Shown here one piece after another: positions 1 to 8,813 of a DNA stretch of 26,860 bases. The stretch is from Nemertoderma westbladi (taxonomy: Eukaryota > Xenacoelomorpha > Nemertodermatida > Nemertodermatidae), in NCBI GenBank assembly GCA_032718475.1, contig JAUCBJ010003745.1, positions 1 through 26,860 on the forward strand. Direction: 5' to 3'. How positions within the stretch are numbered: the first letter of the stretch is position 1; the number at the start of each line of letters is the position of its first letter. The position numbers and the translations under genes are program-made. Under the pieces are notes generated by a model. The model was given only the letters and a program-made list of their open reading frames with translations, was not told the DNA's origin and did no database searches.

Positions 1-32
1 CTCCATATCTCTTCTACTGGTAGATCCACATT
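1..32 (-). pseudogene. basic-protein gene fragment at left edge
   Basis: This short stretch matches positions 5409-5440 base for base and corresponds to codons of the basic-protein gene just after Cys32 (the Ser-Thr-Ser-Arg-Arg-Asp-Met region). It is cut off by the window edge on one side. On the other side it ends at the 3' end of a LINE. The same host-to-LINE junction occurs at 5440/5441, so gene piece and LINE were copied together. The rest of the gene presumably lies to the left of the window. Confidence 0.75.
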
Positions 33-60
33 AATAATAATAATAATATTTATTTATAAC

Positions 61-95
61 GCGCCCTATCAGTTAGTACAAGTTGTTCAGGGCGC
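61..95 (-). other. LINE 3' terminal stem-loop
   Basis: A perfect 7-bp inverted repeat (GCGCCCT at 61-67, AGGGCGC at 89-95) encloses a 21-nt loop. On the minus strand it lies a few tens of bases before the (TTA)n tail. Several LINE reverse transcriptases recognise a 3' stem-loop in their own RNA. That role is inferred here from position and conservation in the second copy. Confidence 0.5.
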
Positions 96-208
96 AATGA
101 TAAAAACCAACTATAGTATCTTAAAAATATATATATAGTTAGTACAGTAAAAATAAGTTTTGAATAAACTTAATTGTGGAACAGTGAAATAAAAAATTAA
201 AATACAGA

Positions 209-1255
209 TTAGTCTGTAGAATACTCCAATCGAAACAGGTGGGTTTTTAGACGAGAGTTAAACGTTTCGACCGTCGTGGCATTCCGCACATATAGTGGAA
301 GCGAATTCCAGATAGTTGGTGCAGCAACCGAAAAGGAACGTTTACCATAGTGCTCCATCCTGTACCGGGGTACAGTAAGTAGCCCAGCACTGCCTGATCT
401 CAATGCACGGATTGGAATGTATGGGACAAGTAGATTGCATAAGTATTGCGGAGCCAGCCCGTGTAAACACTTAAACGTTAGTGATGCTATTTTATAATTT
501 ATTCGGCGGCGTACAGGTAACCAATGAAGTTCACGCAGTACTGGCGTTATGTGATCCCGTTTACGTGTATTCGTCAGCATCCTCGCTGCACAATTCTGCA
601 CGTATTGTAGTCTTGAAATGTATTTCGCAGGCAACCCATAATATAGTGAATTAAACGCGTCTAGTTTACTGGATATAAGCGCATGAATAAGAATTTCGAG
701 CTCTTTATTTCCAAAATAACGCTTTACTTTTGACAGACTACGCAAATGGTAGAACGCGTCTCTGACAGTGATAGCGATCTGTTTGGAATTCATCATATAA
801 CAATCCATTTGATACCCCAGACTACGTGCACCAGATTTGCATTCAACGGTATCAACACCAACTCGAACCTGATGTAGGTTTAAGTCCGGGTTGAAGCGGG
901 ACTGCAAGACCAATATTTCAGTTTTATCTGTATTGAGTTTAAGGAAATGTTTTCTCATCCATGCATTCACATCTTCGAGACATTTTTCTGTTACAGTTAC
1001 CGCATGATTTATATCTGCAGGCTTAAAGGCGATATATATTTGGGTGTCGTCCGCATATAGATGGTATTTAAGGCCATGTTTAATTATCACGGAGGACAAC
1101 GATCGTGTGTAGATACTGAATAATACCGGCCCCAATACAGATCCCTGTGGTAATCCAAACTTAAGTTTTTTCATATCTGAATAAACATCGCCTATACGGA
1201 CCTGTTGTTTCCTATGCCCCAAGTAAGATCGGAACCAATCAAGTGCCAGACCATC
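209..1255 (-). pseudogene. CR1/L2-like ORF2: RT palm motif B to C-terminus
   Basis: This is about 350 codons of uninterrupted reverse transcriptase. In order, the minus-strand product shows DGLALDWFRSYLG, the LPQGSVLGPVLF block, the catalytic YADD, a thumb region, and the C-terminal RLQYVQNCAARML and LHWLPVRRRI blocks, ending with TAA. The enzyme would prime reverse transcription of LINE RNA at nicked chromosomal DNA. The piece is not an independent gene: its true N-terminal part lies beyond the 29-bp repeat array and in another frame. The apparent starting Met arises inside a repeat unit. It is the best-preserved version of this domain in the window; the copy at 5617-6650 has several frameshifts. 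Confidence 0.85.
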
Positions 1256-1463
1256 GATCGGAACCAATCAAGTGCCAGACCATCGATCGGAACCAATCAA
1301 GTGCCAGACCAATCGATCGGAACCAATCAAGTGCCAGACCATCGATCGGAACCAATCAAGTGCCAGACCATCGATCGGAACCAATCAAGTGCCAGACCAT
1401 CGATCGGAACCAATCAAGTGCCAGACCATCGATCGGAACCAATCAAGTGCCAGACCATCGATC
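1227..1463 (-). repeat. 29-bp minisatellite inside RT (8 units)
   Basis: Eight head-to-tail copies of a 29-bp unit bounded by GATC. One unit is 30 bp, with an extra A near 1311. One copy is normal coding sequence for DGLALDWFRS between RT motifs A and B; the rest are expansion. Because 29 is not a multiple of 3, successive units are read in different frames and the third frame contains a stop. Confidence 0.95.
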
Positions 1464-1735
1464 TTTAAATCCGACCGTAGGATATCTAAGATTTTTGAAT
1501 GCTCCACCGTGTCAAAGGCGGCACTCAGATCTAACATAATCATTAAGACTGCGGATCCATCATCAATGTCACGTAAGATACTGTCAGTTACTGCTAACAT
1601 CGCTGTTTCTGTTCCGTGGTATTTACGATAGGCACTTTGCAATGGTTCGTGTAAGTTATTCAGATTGAGATGACTAATTAGTTGGTCAGCTACCACCTTT
1701 TCTGTAAGTTTCGCAATATATCTCAGATTCGATAT
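1464..1735 (-). pseudogene. CR1/L2-like ORF2: RT N-terminal part
   Basis: The minus strand encodes RPISNLRYIAKLTEKVVADQL, then LQSAYRKYHGTETA, then the motif A block MLDLSAAFDTVEH with the first catalytic Asp, up to SDLKIDGLALDWF, where the 29-bp array begins. This is the fingers and palm start of the LINE reverse transcriptase. It is separated from the upstream endonuclease/linker frame by a frameshift in the conserved YRPISN region, where the bases read as ISDRYRI followed by a stop. The same frameshift is in the copy at 6897-7170, so it predates the duplication. Confidence 0.82.
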
Positions 1736-3429
1736 CGGTCTGAAATTTCAGGATTGAGTCGAGCTTTCTTCAATATTGGTGTCAGAATAGCCTCCTTAAA
1801 TAATGTTGGTACTACTGCCGTTGCTATCGATAGGTTTATCATCAGAGTTATGACGACAAGGAGGGGTCCCAGGCACATTTTCAATAGCCTTGTTGGGATG
1901 GGATCATTGGGGCCCGATTTCGAGTTACCATCATCTATTAGTTTCTTAACATCATCCTCGCTTGCTGGATTAAATTGACTCATGTTTACCGTATCATTAC
2001 CATCCTTTAATTTACCTTTTTCAGTGGGAATGCCGTCGTCGCAAGAAGTTGCGAATCCGAGGTTGGTATCATCATTGTTCCTATTGTTCATGTTCATGGA
2101 TATATCTGTGGGTCCAGTCTCAATATCAATATTGCCTGTTACATTATCATCGCTATCCTCATTCACTTCATGCCGGATACCAGCTATTTTCTGCTCAAAG
2201 TAATGAGAAAATTCATTCGCCAGATCAGTCGGTGAATCATGTGCTGGAAGCCGAGTCTCAGTCCGACGATATAATACCTTATTAGCAACCGCGAATAATG
2301 TTCTTGTATCCCCCTTATTGTCAGTTATAATCTTATTATAATAAGTTTCCTTTGCTAAATTAATGGAGCTGAGGATAGTTTTACATTGTTGCCTATACTC
2401 GATGCGATCCACTTCAAGTTTGCTTTTTAGGTATTTCCGTTCTAGTTTTCGTTTTTTGCGCTTTTCTTCCGAAATAAGTGGAGTATACCACTCTTCCTTT
2501 TTGCGGTTTCCGATTGTTTTTTTAATCACCGGTGCGTGTTTGTCCAGTATGATCGATAAACTATGATTGTATGAATGTACAAGTTGAATTAGGTCCCTCG
2601 GAGTGTTCCTGCAGAGATCCGATGATTCAATATCAGCCACAAAAGCTCCCATATCGATATCCTTCAGATTCCTATAACATCTTGCCCCCTTTTCGCAGAG
2701 GTCTCTTTTCACATCGATTCGAAAGGTAACCATATAGTGGTCTGAGATACCAATATCTTGGACAGTGAGATCTACAATTGAATCACGATCTTCTGCGTAC
2801 ACTAATACGAGATCCAATGTGTGACCTTTTCTATGCGTTGATTCACACACAAGCTGATCTATTGCAAAACAGTTAGTCAAAGAAATAAATTCTGTCGCTT
2901 CTTTGTCTGTTTTGTCATCAATATGGAAATTAAAATCCCCGAGTATTATCAACAATCCAGAAGATAATATAAGATACTGAAGAAATTCTGCAAACTCGTC
3001 ATAAAACCTACTTGCAGTATGCCCATTGGTTGTGGAGGGACAAGTGCGATAGATTATCACAATTCGAAAAGCAGATTTATGTAGAGTCAATAATGTCTCC
3101 ATGTACTCAAATGTTTCGTATAATTTTCCTTTTACATGAATCATTTTGTAGATATCATTATACAGGCATGCAACGCCTCCTCCCGTTGTGTGCGTCCGCG
3201 CAATGTGTTCTAGATTATATGATGTTGGTCGCAATTCATTTACAGTAATATGGTCATTATCATTTCCTGCTAGCCAAGTTTCTGTTATAGCTAAAGCGTC
3301 CAGTTTGTTATCGATCACATAATCCTTAATGTATGCAGCTTTATTATTTACAGAACGTGCATTGAATAGTCCAAGGCGAACACCATGAACATCATCATTT
3401 ACATTTGTTACACCATTATAATGATTAAA
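1723..3429 (-). pseudogene. CR1/L2-like ORF2: APE endonuclease and linker
   Basis: A long minus-strand frame, open from 3429 down to 1723. It encodes an APE-type endonuclease: LFNARSVNNK near the start, catalytic ITETWL, GDFNFH, HTLDLVLV and ISDHYMV. A Lys/Glu-rich linker follows, and then the beginning of the RT. This enzyme nicks target DNA for target-primed reverse transcription. The first codons are informative: the end of the 27-bp repeat (GVTNVNDDVHGV) is in frame with RLGLFNARS, so repeat and endonuclease form one frame here. The frame ends by frameshift at the RT boundary. The first Met is at 3318, but homology begins upstream of it, so that Met is probably not the true start. Confidence 0.85.
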
Positions 3430-3430
3430 G

Positions 3431-3511
3431 AATTCCTACTCCACCAATTTATGCATTGGCCGAGTTTCTTACTGCTGAGCTTGTTACTAACGTCCATCCA
3501 TTTCCAATGTC
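3431..3511 (-). mobile_element. RTE/Proto2-like element, 81-bp remnant
   Basis: This piece matches the 5' end (minus sense) of the RTE-like copies at about 15280-15359 and 26084-26163, including the same premature TAA (Asn-Ala-stop-Ile-Gly-Gly). It is all that remains of that element here. On one side it abuts the LINE's 27-bp repeat edge, on the other the gene spacer at 3512. A single deletion that removed most of the LINE 5' half, the gene N-terminus and most of the RTE-like element explains the arrangement. Confidence 0.85.
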
Positions 3512-4299
3512 ATGTCAAAAAACTAATGATATTTGTCACTTAAATACTAATAAATTCCAGAATTTGTTATCTATTGGTTAATTAATATTAAAACTCATTG
3601 ATTGGCTGTACTAAATAAGGGCGCATAAATTTCGTTAACGGATCCCATAGCATCACTTCAATTTGCAAGAAATTGTTACAATCATACCATATCCTGGAAT
3701 ATAGTGCCGTTTCAGTGACACGAACACCCACCCGCCACACCCCATCGAATGTTTACAACCGCAGTTATTCCTAACATTATTGTATTGGTTTGTTGGTAGA
3801 GATGAGAACCTGGCCAGGCAAGGATTCAACAAAATGCAACTCCCTGTGAATTTGGATGACAAATACCCGATGATGTAAGCGTTACAATATTTCATAATTT
3901 CGCATTTATTAAATTGAAAAAATGGCGCCAGAGAAACATGAAATATTAGAGCGCTTATCACCAGCTATTTGTCATCCTAATTCATGTTTTGAATTCTTGC
4001 ATGTCTATATCGTTCCATCAGTATCAACAAACCACTGTAAAGTTTAAGAGTCACTGAAGTACGACTGGTATAATAATATTGACAGACACTATTTTTTTAA
4101 GGCATGTAGCTAATGTAAAGATTGAAAGCAAAAACAAAAATTATTACTGAAGTCAAGCTATCGCTGTTTCAATTTTTATGCAATCTCATTTAGTCATTAC
4201 GAATCGTAGAAAAATTGGGGAAGGAGGGGGGAGGAATAAGATTTACAGTATAATCTTGGTTTAAGGAAAATTTTATTTATAAAAAAAAACACAATTAAG
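3512..4299. repeat. array unit 1 spacer (no established gene)
   Basis: This is the intergenic part of the 1.5-kb unit, repeated at 15360, 16882, 18444, 20000 and 26164. No gene of known family was recognised. Plus-strand frames are noteworthy: one runs 3705-3878 (57 codons, ending at TAA inside GATGATGTAAG) and a small ATG frame covers 3922-4047 (41 codons, starting MAPEKHEIL). The minus strand also has an open frame of about 100 codons over part of the region, but its composition looks less protein-like. The far left of the spacer carries the promoter-like boxes described for later units; here they would face a broken gene. Confidence 0.7.
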
Positions 4300-4387
4300 C
4301 CCACCACCCCTCCCCTCTCTCCTCCCCACCTCCCCCACCCCCCCCCCCCCCCCCCTCCCCCTCTCTCCTCCCCACCTCCACCACCAT
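4300..4387. repeat. polypyrimidine / poly-C tract
   Basis: An almost pure C/T tract on plus (G/A on minus), with a central run of 18 C flanked by two similar CTCTCTCCTCCCCACC blocks. The minus strand has many G runs and could form G-quadruplex or triplex DNA (inference). It lies downstream of the gene's AATAAA signal. The length of the C run varies between units. Confidence 0.9.
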
Positions 4388-4472
4388 TGAGTGATATCGC
4401 ATCAACTAACTGCCAAATGTCTTCCATAATAGATATTAATGTTCGAAAAATATTGCTCTCTTATCTGTCCCT

Positions 4473-4478
4473 TTTATT
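4473..4478 (-). terminator. AATAAA polyadenylation signal
   Basis: The minus-strand sequence is TTTTGAATAAAAGGG. It lies about 20 bases past the stop of this gene copy, whose stop codon is displaced downstream. In the other units the same signal is about 115 bases past the stop. It is conserved in all five complete units. Confidence 0.6.
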
Positions 4479-4497
4479 CAAAATTGTATATCATTGA

Positions 4498-4929
4498 TTA
4501 TATTAAATAAAAACGCATTTGATTACCAACTGTGTATTTTACTCTCATCAACTTCTCCCATCCAGCTTTAACATCGAATTGATTCGACCTCGACTTTCCC
4601 GCTCCTTTCTTCCCGCGCCCCTTCGATCTTCCTCTCTTCCCTTTCTTCTTCCCCTTTCCTCCACGACTTCTTGATCTACTCCCTTTACCTCGACGACTCC
4701 TTGATCTAATCCCTTTACCTCGGCGACTCCTAGAACGGCTCTTCTTTCCCTTCTTCTTCCCCTTCCCTTTCTTACTTCCCTTTCGTTTCTTCATTCTTCT
4801 CCTTTTCTCCATATCTCTTCTACTGGTAGACCCACATTCCCGATCCTTCTCTCCATCAGCGGCCTTTAAGTTTGAAACCGACAAACCATCTTCACCCAAC
4901 ACGCCATCTTCACTATTATTATCCGCCAT
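4498..4929 (-). CDS. Lys/Arg/Ser-rich basic protein, array copy 1
   Basis: A 143-residue protein starting MADNNSEDGVLGEDG. Residues 1-32 are acidic to neutral. Residues from about 37 to 114 are dense in Lys, Arg, Ser and Gly, with ten-residue SRSRSRRGKG-type repeats, one of which here reads IRSRSRRGKG. The ending differs from the other copies: two substitutions and the absence of a segment of about 60 bp remove the usual stop after LMRGK, giving a tail that ends MRFYLI. The start has a good Kozak context (GAGATGG). The composition suggests a DNA- or RNA-binding chromatin protein, possibly sperm nuclear basic protein-like; this is an inference from composition only, and I do not recognise the family. 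Single exon as seen here. TATA- and CCAAT-like boxes lie upstream. Confidence 0.7.
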   Translation of the reverse strand: MADNNSEDGVLGEDGLSVSNLKAADGEKDRECGSTSRRDMEKRRRMKKRKGSKKGKGKKKGKKSRSRSRRGKGIRSRSRRGKGSRSRSRGGKGKKKGKRGRSKGRGKKGAGKSRSNQFDVKAGWEKLMRVKYTVGNQMRFYLI

Positions 4930-5004
4930 CTCACGCAGTATTATTTACGTCTCCTAATTATTAATTATTGGTATATAGTTATTTTACAAATCAAAACTCT
5001 TTGC

Positions 5005-5109
5005 TTTAATATATTATGTCAAAAAACTAATGATATTTGTCACTTAAATACTAATAAATTCCAGAATTTGTTATCTATTGGTTAATTAATATTAAAACTC
5101 ATTGATTGG
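5005..5109 (-). promoter_or_regulatory. putative promoter of basic gene copy 1
   Basis: On the minus strand, a TATA-like TAATATATTAAA (5005-5016) lies about 80 bases before the start codon. Two CCAAT cores (5077-5081 and 5105-5109) lie 65-100 bases further upstream. This spacing fits an RNA polymerase II promoter. The boxes recur at the same distances in the other units. No transcription evidence is available. Confidence 0.4.
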
Positions 5110-5255
5110 CTGTACTAAATAAGGGCGCATAAATTTCGTTAACGGATCCCATAGCATCACTTCAATTTGCAAGAAATTGTTACAAACATACCATATCCTG
5201 GAATATAGTGCCTTTTCAGTGACACGAACACCCACCCGCCACACCCCATCGAATG
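5016..5255. repeat. array unit 2 spacer, truncated
   Basis: The first 240 bp of the spacer, identical in layout to the unit starting at 3512. It then jumps directly into the basic-protein gene at about 5256. Roughly 1 kb is missing: the rest of the spacer, the polypyrimidine tract, the 3' UTR and the gene's C-terminus. The sequence TTTAC is found at the break in both parent sequences. Confidence 0.85.
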
Positions 5256-5440
5256 CGATTTACCTCGGCGACTCCTTGATCTACCCCCTTTACCTCGACG
5301 ACTCCTTGATCTACTGCCTTTACCTCGGCGACTCCTAGACCGGCTCTTCTTTCCCTTCTTCTTCCCCTTCCCTTTCTTACTTCCCTTTCGCTTCTTCACT
5401 CTCCTCTTCTCCATATCTCTTCTACTGGTAGATCCACATT
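5256..5440 (-). pseudogene. basic-protein gene, internal fragment
   Basis: Encodes the middle of the basic protein from about Ser34 through MEKRRVKKRKG and three SRSRSRRGKG-type repeats. It lacks the C-terminal tail (lost in the 1-kb deletion at 5255) and the N-terminal 32 residues (separated by the LINE inserted at 5441). The N-terminal residues reappear on the far side of the LINE at 12563-12655, in the same orientation, which shows that this gene was split by the insertion. A fused frame with spacer sequence (5157-5414) is an accident of the deletion. Confidence 0.88.
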
Positions 5441-5468
5441 AATAATAATAATAATATTTATTTATAAC

Positions 5469-5503
5469 GCGCCCTATCAGTTAGTAAAAGTTGTTCAGGG
5501 CGC
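5469..5503 (-). other. LINE 3' terminal stem-loop, second copy
   Basis: Same 7-bp perfect stem (5469-5475 with 5497-5503) as at 61-95. One loop base differs, so both arms are conserved while the loop has changed. Probably the RT recognition element in the 3' UTR, by analogy with other LINEs. Confidence 0.5.
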
Positions 5504-5616
5504 AATGATAAAAACCAACTATAGTATCTTTAAAATATATATATAGTTAGTACAGTAAAAATAAGTTTTGAGTAAACTTAATTGTGGAACAGTGAAATAA
5601 AAAATTAAAATAAAGA

Positions 5617-6650
5617 TTAGTTTGTAGAATACTCCAATCGAAACAGGTGGGTTTTTAGACGAGAATTAAACGTTTTGACCGTCGAGGCATTCCGCACATG
5701 TAGTGGAAGCGAATTCCAGATAGTTGGTGCAGCAACCGAAACGAACGTTTACCATAGTGCTCCATCCTGTACCGGGGTACAGTAAGTAGCCCAGCACTGC
5801 CTGATCTCAATGCACGGATTGGAATGTATGGGACAATAGATTGCATAAGTATTGCGGAGCCAGCCCGTGTAAACACTTAAACGTTAGTGATGCTATTTTA
5901 TAATTTATTCGGCGGCGTACAGGTAACCAATGAAGTTTACGCAGTACTGGCGTTATGTGATCCCGTTTACGTGTATTCGTCAGCATCCTCGCTGCACAAT
6001 TCTGCACGTATTGTAGTCTTGCAATGTATTTCGCAGGCAACCCATAATATAGTGAATTAAACGCGTCTAGTTTACTGGATATAAGCGCATGAATAAGAAT
6101 TTCAAGCTCTTTATTTCCAAAATAACGCTATACTTTTGACAGACTACGCAAATGGTAGAACGCGTCTCTGACAGTGATAGCGATCTGTTTGGAATTCATC
6201 ATATAACAATCCATTTGATACCCCAGACTACGTGCACCAGATTTGCATTCAACGGTATCAACACCAACTCGAACCTGATGTAGGTTTAAGTCCGGGTTGA
6301 AGCGGGACTGCAAGACCAATATTTCAGTTTTATCTGTATTGAGTTTAAGGAAATGTTTTCTCATCCATGCATTCACATCTTCGAGACATTTTTCTGTTAC
6401 AGTTACCGCATGATTTATATCTGCAGGCTTAAGGCGATATATATTTGGGTGTCGTCCGCATATAGATGGTATTTAAGGCCATGTTTAATTATCACGGAGG
6501 ACAACGATCGCGTGTAGATACTGAATAATACCGGCCCCAATACAGATCCCTGTGGTAATCCAAACTTAAGTTTTTTCATATCTGAATAAACATCGCCTAT
6601 ACGGACCTGTTGTTTCCTATGCCCCAAGTAAGATCGGAACCAATCAAGTG
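5617..6650 (-). pseudogene. CR1/L2-like ORF2: RT C-terminal half, decayed
   Basis: Homologous to 209-1255 but broken at several points. There is a single-base loss near 6430 just after the YADD block (GCTTAAGGCG against GCTTAAAGGCG), a Lys-to-stop change near 6130 (KV-stop), a single-base loss near 5835, and small changes near 5740. Recognisable blocks remain: LPQGSVLGPVLF, YADDTQIY, LNTDKTEIL, CAARMLTNTRKRDH, LHWLPVRRRI. It cannot make an active reverse transcriptase. The lesions are absent from the left copy, so they arose after the duplication. Confidence 0.85.
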
Positions 6651-6896
6651 CCAGACCATCGATCGGAACCAATCAAGTGCCAGACCATCGATCGGAACCA
6701 ATCAAGTGCCAGACCATCGATCGGAACCAATCAAGTGCCAGACCATCGATCGGAACCAATCAAGTGCCAGACCATCGATCGGAACCAATCAAGTGCCAGA
6801 CCATCGATCGGAACCAATCAAGTGCCAGACCATCGATCGGAACCAATCAAGTGCCAGACCATCGATCGGAACCAATCAAGTGCCAGACCATCGATC
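6632..6896 (-). repeat. 29-bp minisatellite inside RT (9 units)
   Basis: Nine perfect head-to-tail 29-bp units (9 x 29 + 4 = 265 bp), each starting GATCGGAACC. Same position in the RT domain as the eight-unit array at 1227-1463. The eight extra units add 232 bp and shift the frame. Confidence 0.95.
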
Positions 6897-7170
6897 TTTA
6901 AATCCGACAGTAGGATATCTAAGATTTTTGAATGCTCCACCGTGTCAAAGGCGGCACTCAGATCTAACATAATCATTAAGACTGCGGATCCATCATCAAT
7001 GTCACGTAAGATACTGTCAGTTACTGCTAACATCGCTGTTTCTGTTCCGTGGTATTTACGATAGGCACTTTGCAATGGTTCGTGTAAGTTATTCAGATTG
7101 AGATGACTAATTAGTTGGTCAGCTACCACCTTTTCTGTAAGTTTCGCAATATATCTCAGATTCGATATCG
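6897..7170 (-). pseudogene. CR1/L2-like ORF2: RT N-terminal part, second copy
   Basis: Encodes the same RPISNLRYIAK... to MLDLSAAFDTVEH segment as 1464-1735, with SDLKIDGLALDWF running into the minisatellite. It shares the upstream frameshift at the ISDRYRI stop. The motif A aspartate is present. It is separated from motif B by nine repeat units with stops in one frame. Confidence 0.82.
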
Positions 7171-8813
7171 GTCTGAAATTTCAGGATTGAGTCGAGCTTT
7201 CTTCAATATTGGTGTCAGAATAGCCTCCTTAAATAATGTTGGTACTACTGCCGTTGCTATCGATAGGTTTATCATCAGAGTTATGACAACAAGGAGGGGT
7301 CCCAGGCACATTTTCAATATCCTTGTTGGGATGGGATCATTACCGTCATCTATTAGTTTCTTAACATCATCCTCGCTTGCTGGATTAAATTGACTCATGT
7401 TTACCGTATCATTACCATCCTTTAATTTACCTTTTTCAGTGGGAATGCCGTCGTCGCAAGAAGTTGCGAATCCGAGGTTGGTATCATCATTGTTCCTATT
7501 GTTCATGTTCATGGATATATCTGTGGGTCCAGTCTCAATATCAATATTGCCTGTTACATTATCATCGCTATCCTCATTCACTTCATGCCGGATACCAGCT
7601 ATTTTCTGCTCAAAGTAATTAGAAAATTCATTCGCCAGGGTGAATCATGTGCTGGAAGCCGAGTCTCAGTCCGACGATATAATACTTTATTAGCAACCGC
7701 GAATAATGTTCTTGTATCCCCCTTATTGTCAGTTATAATCTTATTATAATAAGTTTCCTTTGCTAAATTAATGGAGCTGAGGATAGTTTTACATTGTTGC
7801 CTATACTCGATGCGATCCACTTCAAGTTTGCTTTTTAGGTATTTCCGTTCTAGTTTTCGTTTTTTGCGCTTTTCTTCCGAAATAAGTGGAGTATACCACT
7901 CTTCCTTTTTGCGGTTTCCGATTGTTTTTTTAATCACCGGTGCGTGTTTGTCCAGTATGATCGATAAACTATGATTGTATGACTGTACAAGTTGAATTAG
8001 GTCCCTCGGAGTGTTCCTACAGAGATCCGATGATTCAATATCAGCCACAAAAGCTCCCATATCGATATCCTTAAGATTCCTATAACATCTTGCCCCCTTT
8101 TCGCAGAGGTCTCTTTTCACATCGATTCAAAAGGTAACCATATAGTGGTCTGAGATACCAATATCTTGGACAGTGAGATCTACAATTGAATCATGATCTT
8201 CTGCGTACACTAATACGAGATCCAATGTGTGACCTTTTCTATGCGTTGATTCACACACAAGCTGATCTATTGCAAAACAGTTAGTCAAAGAAATAAATTC
8301 TGTCGCTTCTTTGTCTGTTTCGTCGTCAATATGGAAATTAAAATCCCCGAGTATTATTAACAATCCAGTAGATAATATAAGATACTGAAGAAGTTTGGCA
8401 AACTCGTCATAAAACCTACTTGCAGTATGCCCATTGGTTGTGGAGGGACAAGTGCGATAGATTATCACAATTCGAAAAGTAGATTTATGTAGAGTCAATA
8501 ATGTCTCCATGTACTCAAATGTTTCGTATAATTTTCCTTTTACATGAATCATTTTGAAGATATCATTATACAGGCATGCAACGCCTCCTCCCGTTGTGTG
8601 CGTCCGCGCAATGTGTTCAAGATTATATGATGTTGGTCGCAATTCATTTACAGTAATATGGTCATTATCATTTCCCGCTAGCCAAGTTTCTGTTATAGCT
8701 AAAGCGTCCAGTTTGTTATCGATCACATAATCCTTAATGTATGCAGCTTTATTATTTACAGAACGTGCATTGAATAATGAATAGTCCAAGGCGAACACCA
8801 TGAACATCATCAT
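7156..8813 (-). pseudogene. CR1/L2-like ORF2: endonuclease and linker, broken
   Basis: The endonuclease part (8813 to 8127) shows ITETWL, GDFNFH, HTLDLVLV and ISDHYMV, all the usual APE motifs. The first in-frame Met (MMMFMVF) is created by a 7-bp insertion near 8772-8778 (tandem TGAATAA-like duplication) absent from the left copy; without it the frame would be continuous with the 27-bp repeat. A CGA-to-TGA change right after MVTF (a CpG-type transition) truncates the protein. Further down there is a 7-bp deletion near 7638 and a loss of about 18 bp near 7340. The linker fragments are 8120-7599 and 7581-7156. Confidence 0.85.

Larger units (their letters stand above)
33..3430 (-). mobile_element. 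CR1/L2-like LINE, 3' part (ORF2 and 3' UTR)
   Basis: Read on the minus strand, this copy begins at the last 27-bp-type repeats, continues through an APE-type endonuclease and a reverse transcriptase, and ends in a short 3' UTR with a hairpin and a (TTA)n tail next to host sequence. The RT carries the LPQGSVLGP and YADD motifs, and its C-terminal region has the CAARML...LHWLPV arrangement typical of the CR1/L2/Jockey side of LINE phylogeny. ORF1 and most of the 27-bp array are missing, because the 5' side is joined directly to an RTE-like fragment at 3431. It matches 5441-8840 closely. It is inactivated by a frameshift near 1735 and by a 29-bp minisatellite inside RT. Confidence 0.88.

Noticed and set aside
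1205-1631. Plus-strand frames of repeated EPIKCQTIDRNQ peptides
   Set aside because: Antisense readings of the 29-bp minisatellite in RT. The unit is normal RT coding sequence on minus.
3653-3961. Minus-strand frame of about 102 codons (MISALIFHVSL...), repeated in the other units
   Set aside because: It starts and ends differently between copies, has a hydrophobic/Cys-rich composition like random AT-rich translation, and overlaps a more protein-like plus-strand frame. No homology recognised.
4197-4427. Minus-strand Gly/Glu/Arg-rich frame across the polypurine tract (MEDIWQLVDAISLNGGGG...)
   Set aside because: It is a translation of the polypurine tract. Its frame changes with each poly-C length, so it is not conserved as a protein.
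4490-4560. Intron at the end of the basic-protein gene
   Set aside because: Comparison of copy 1 with the others gives an indel whose ends do not form a consistent GT-AG intron, and the other copies have a stop before it.
5157-5414. 85-codon fusion of basic-protein core with spacer sequence
   Set aside because: Produced by the deletion at 5255. It lacks both the natural start region and tail.
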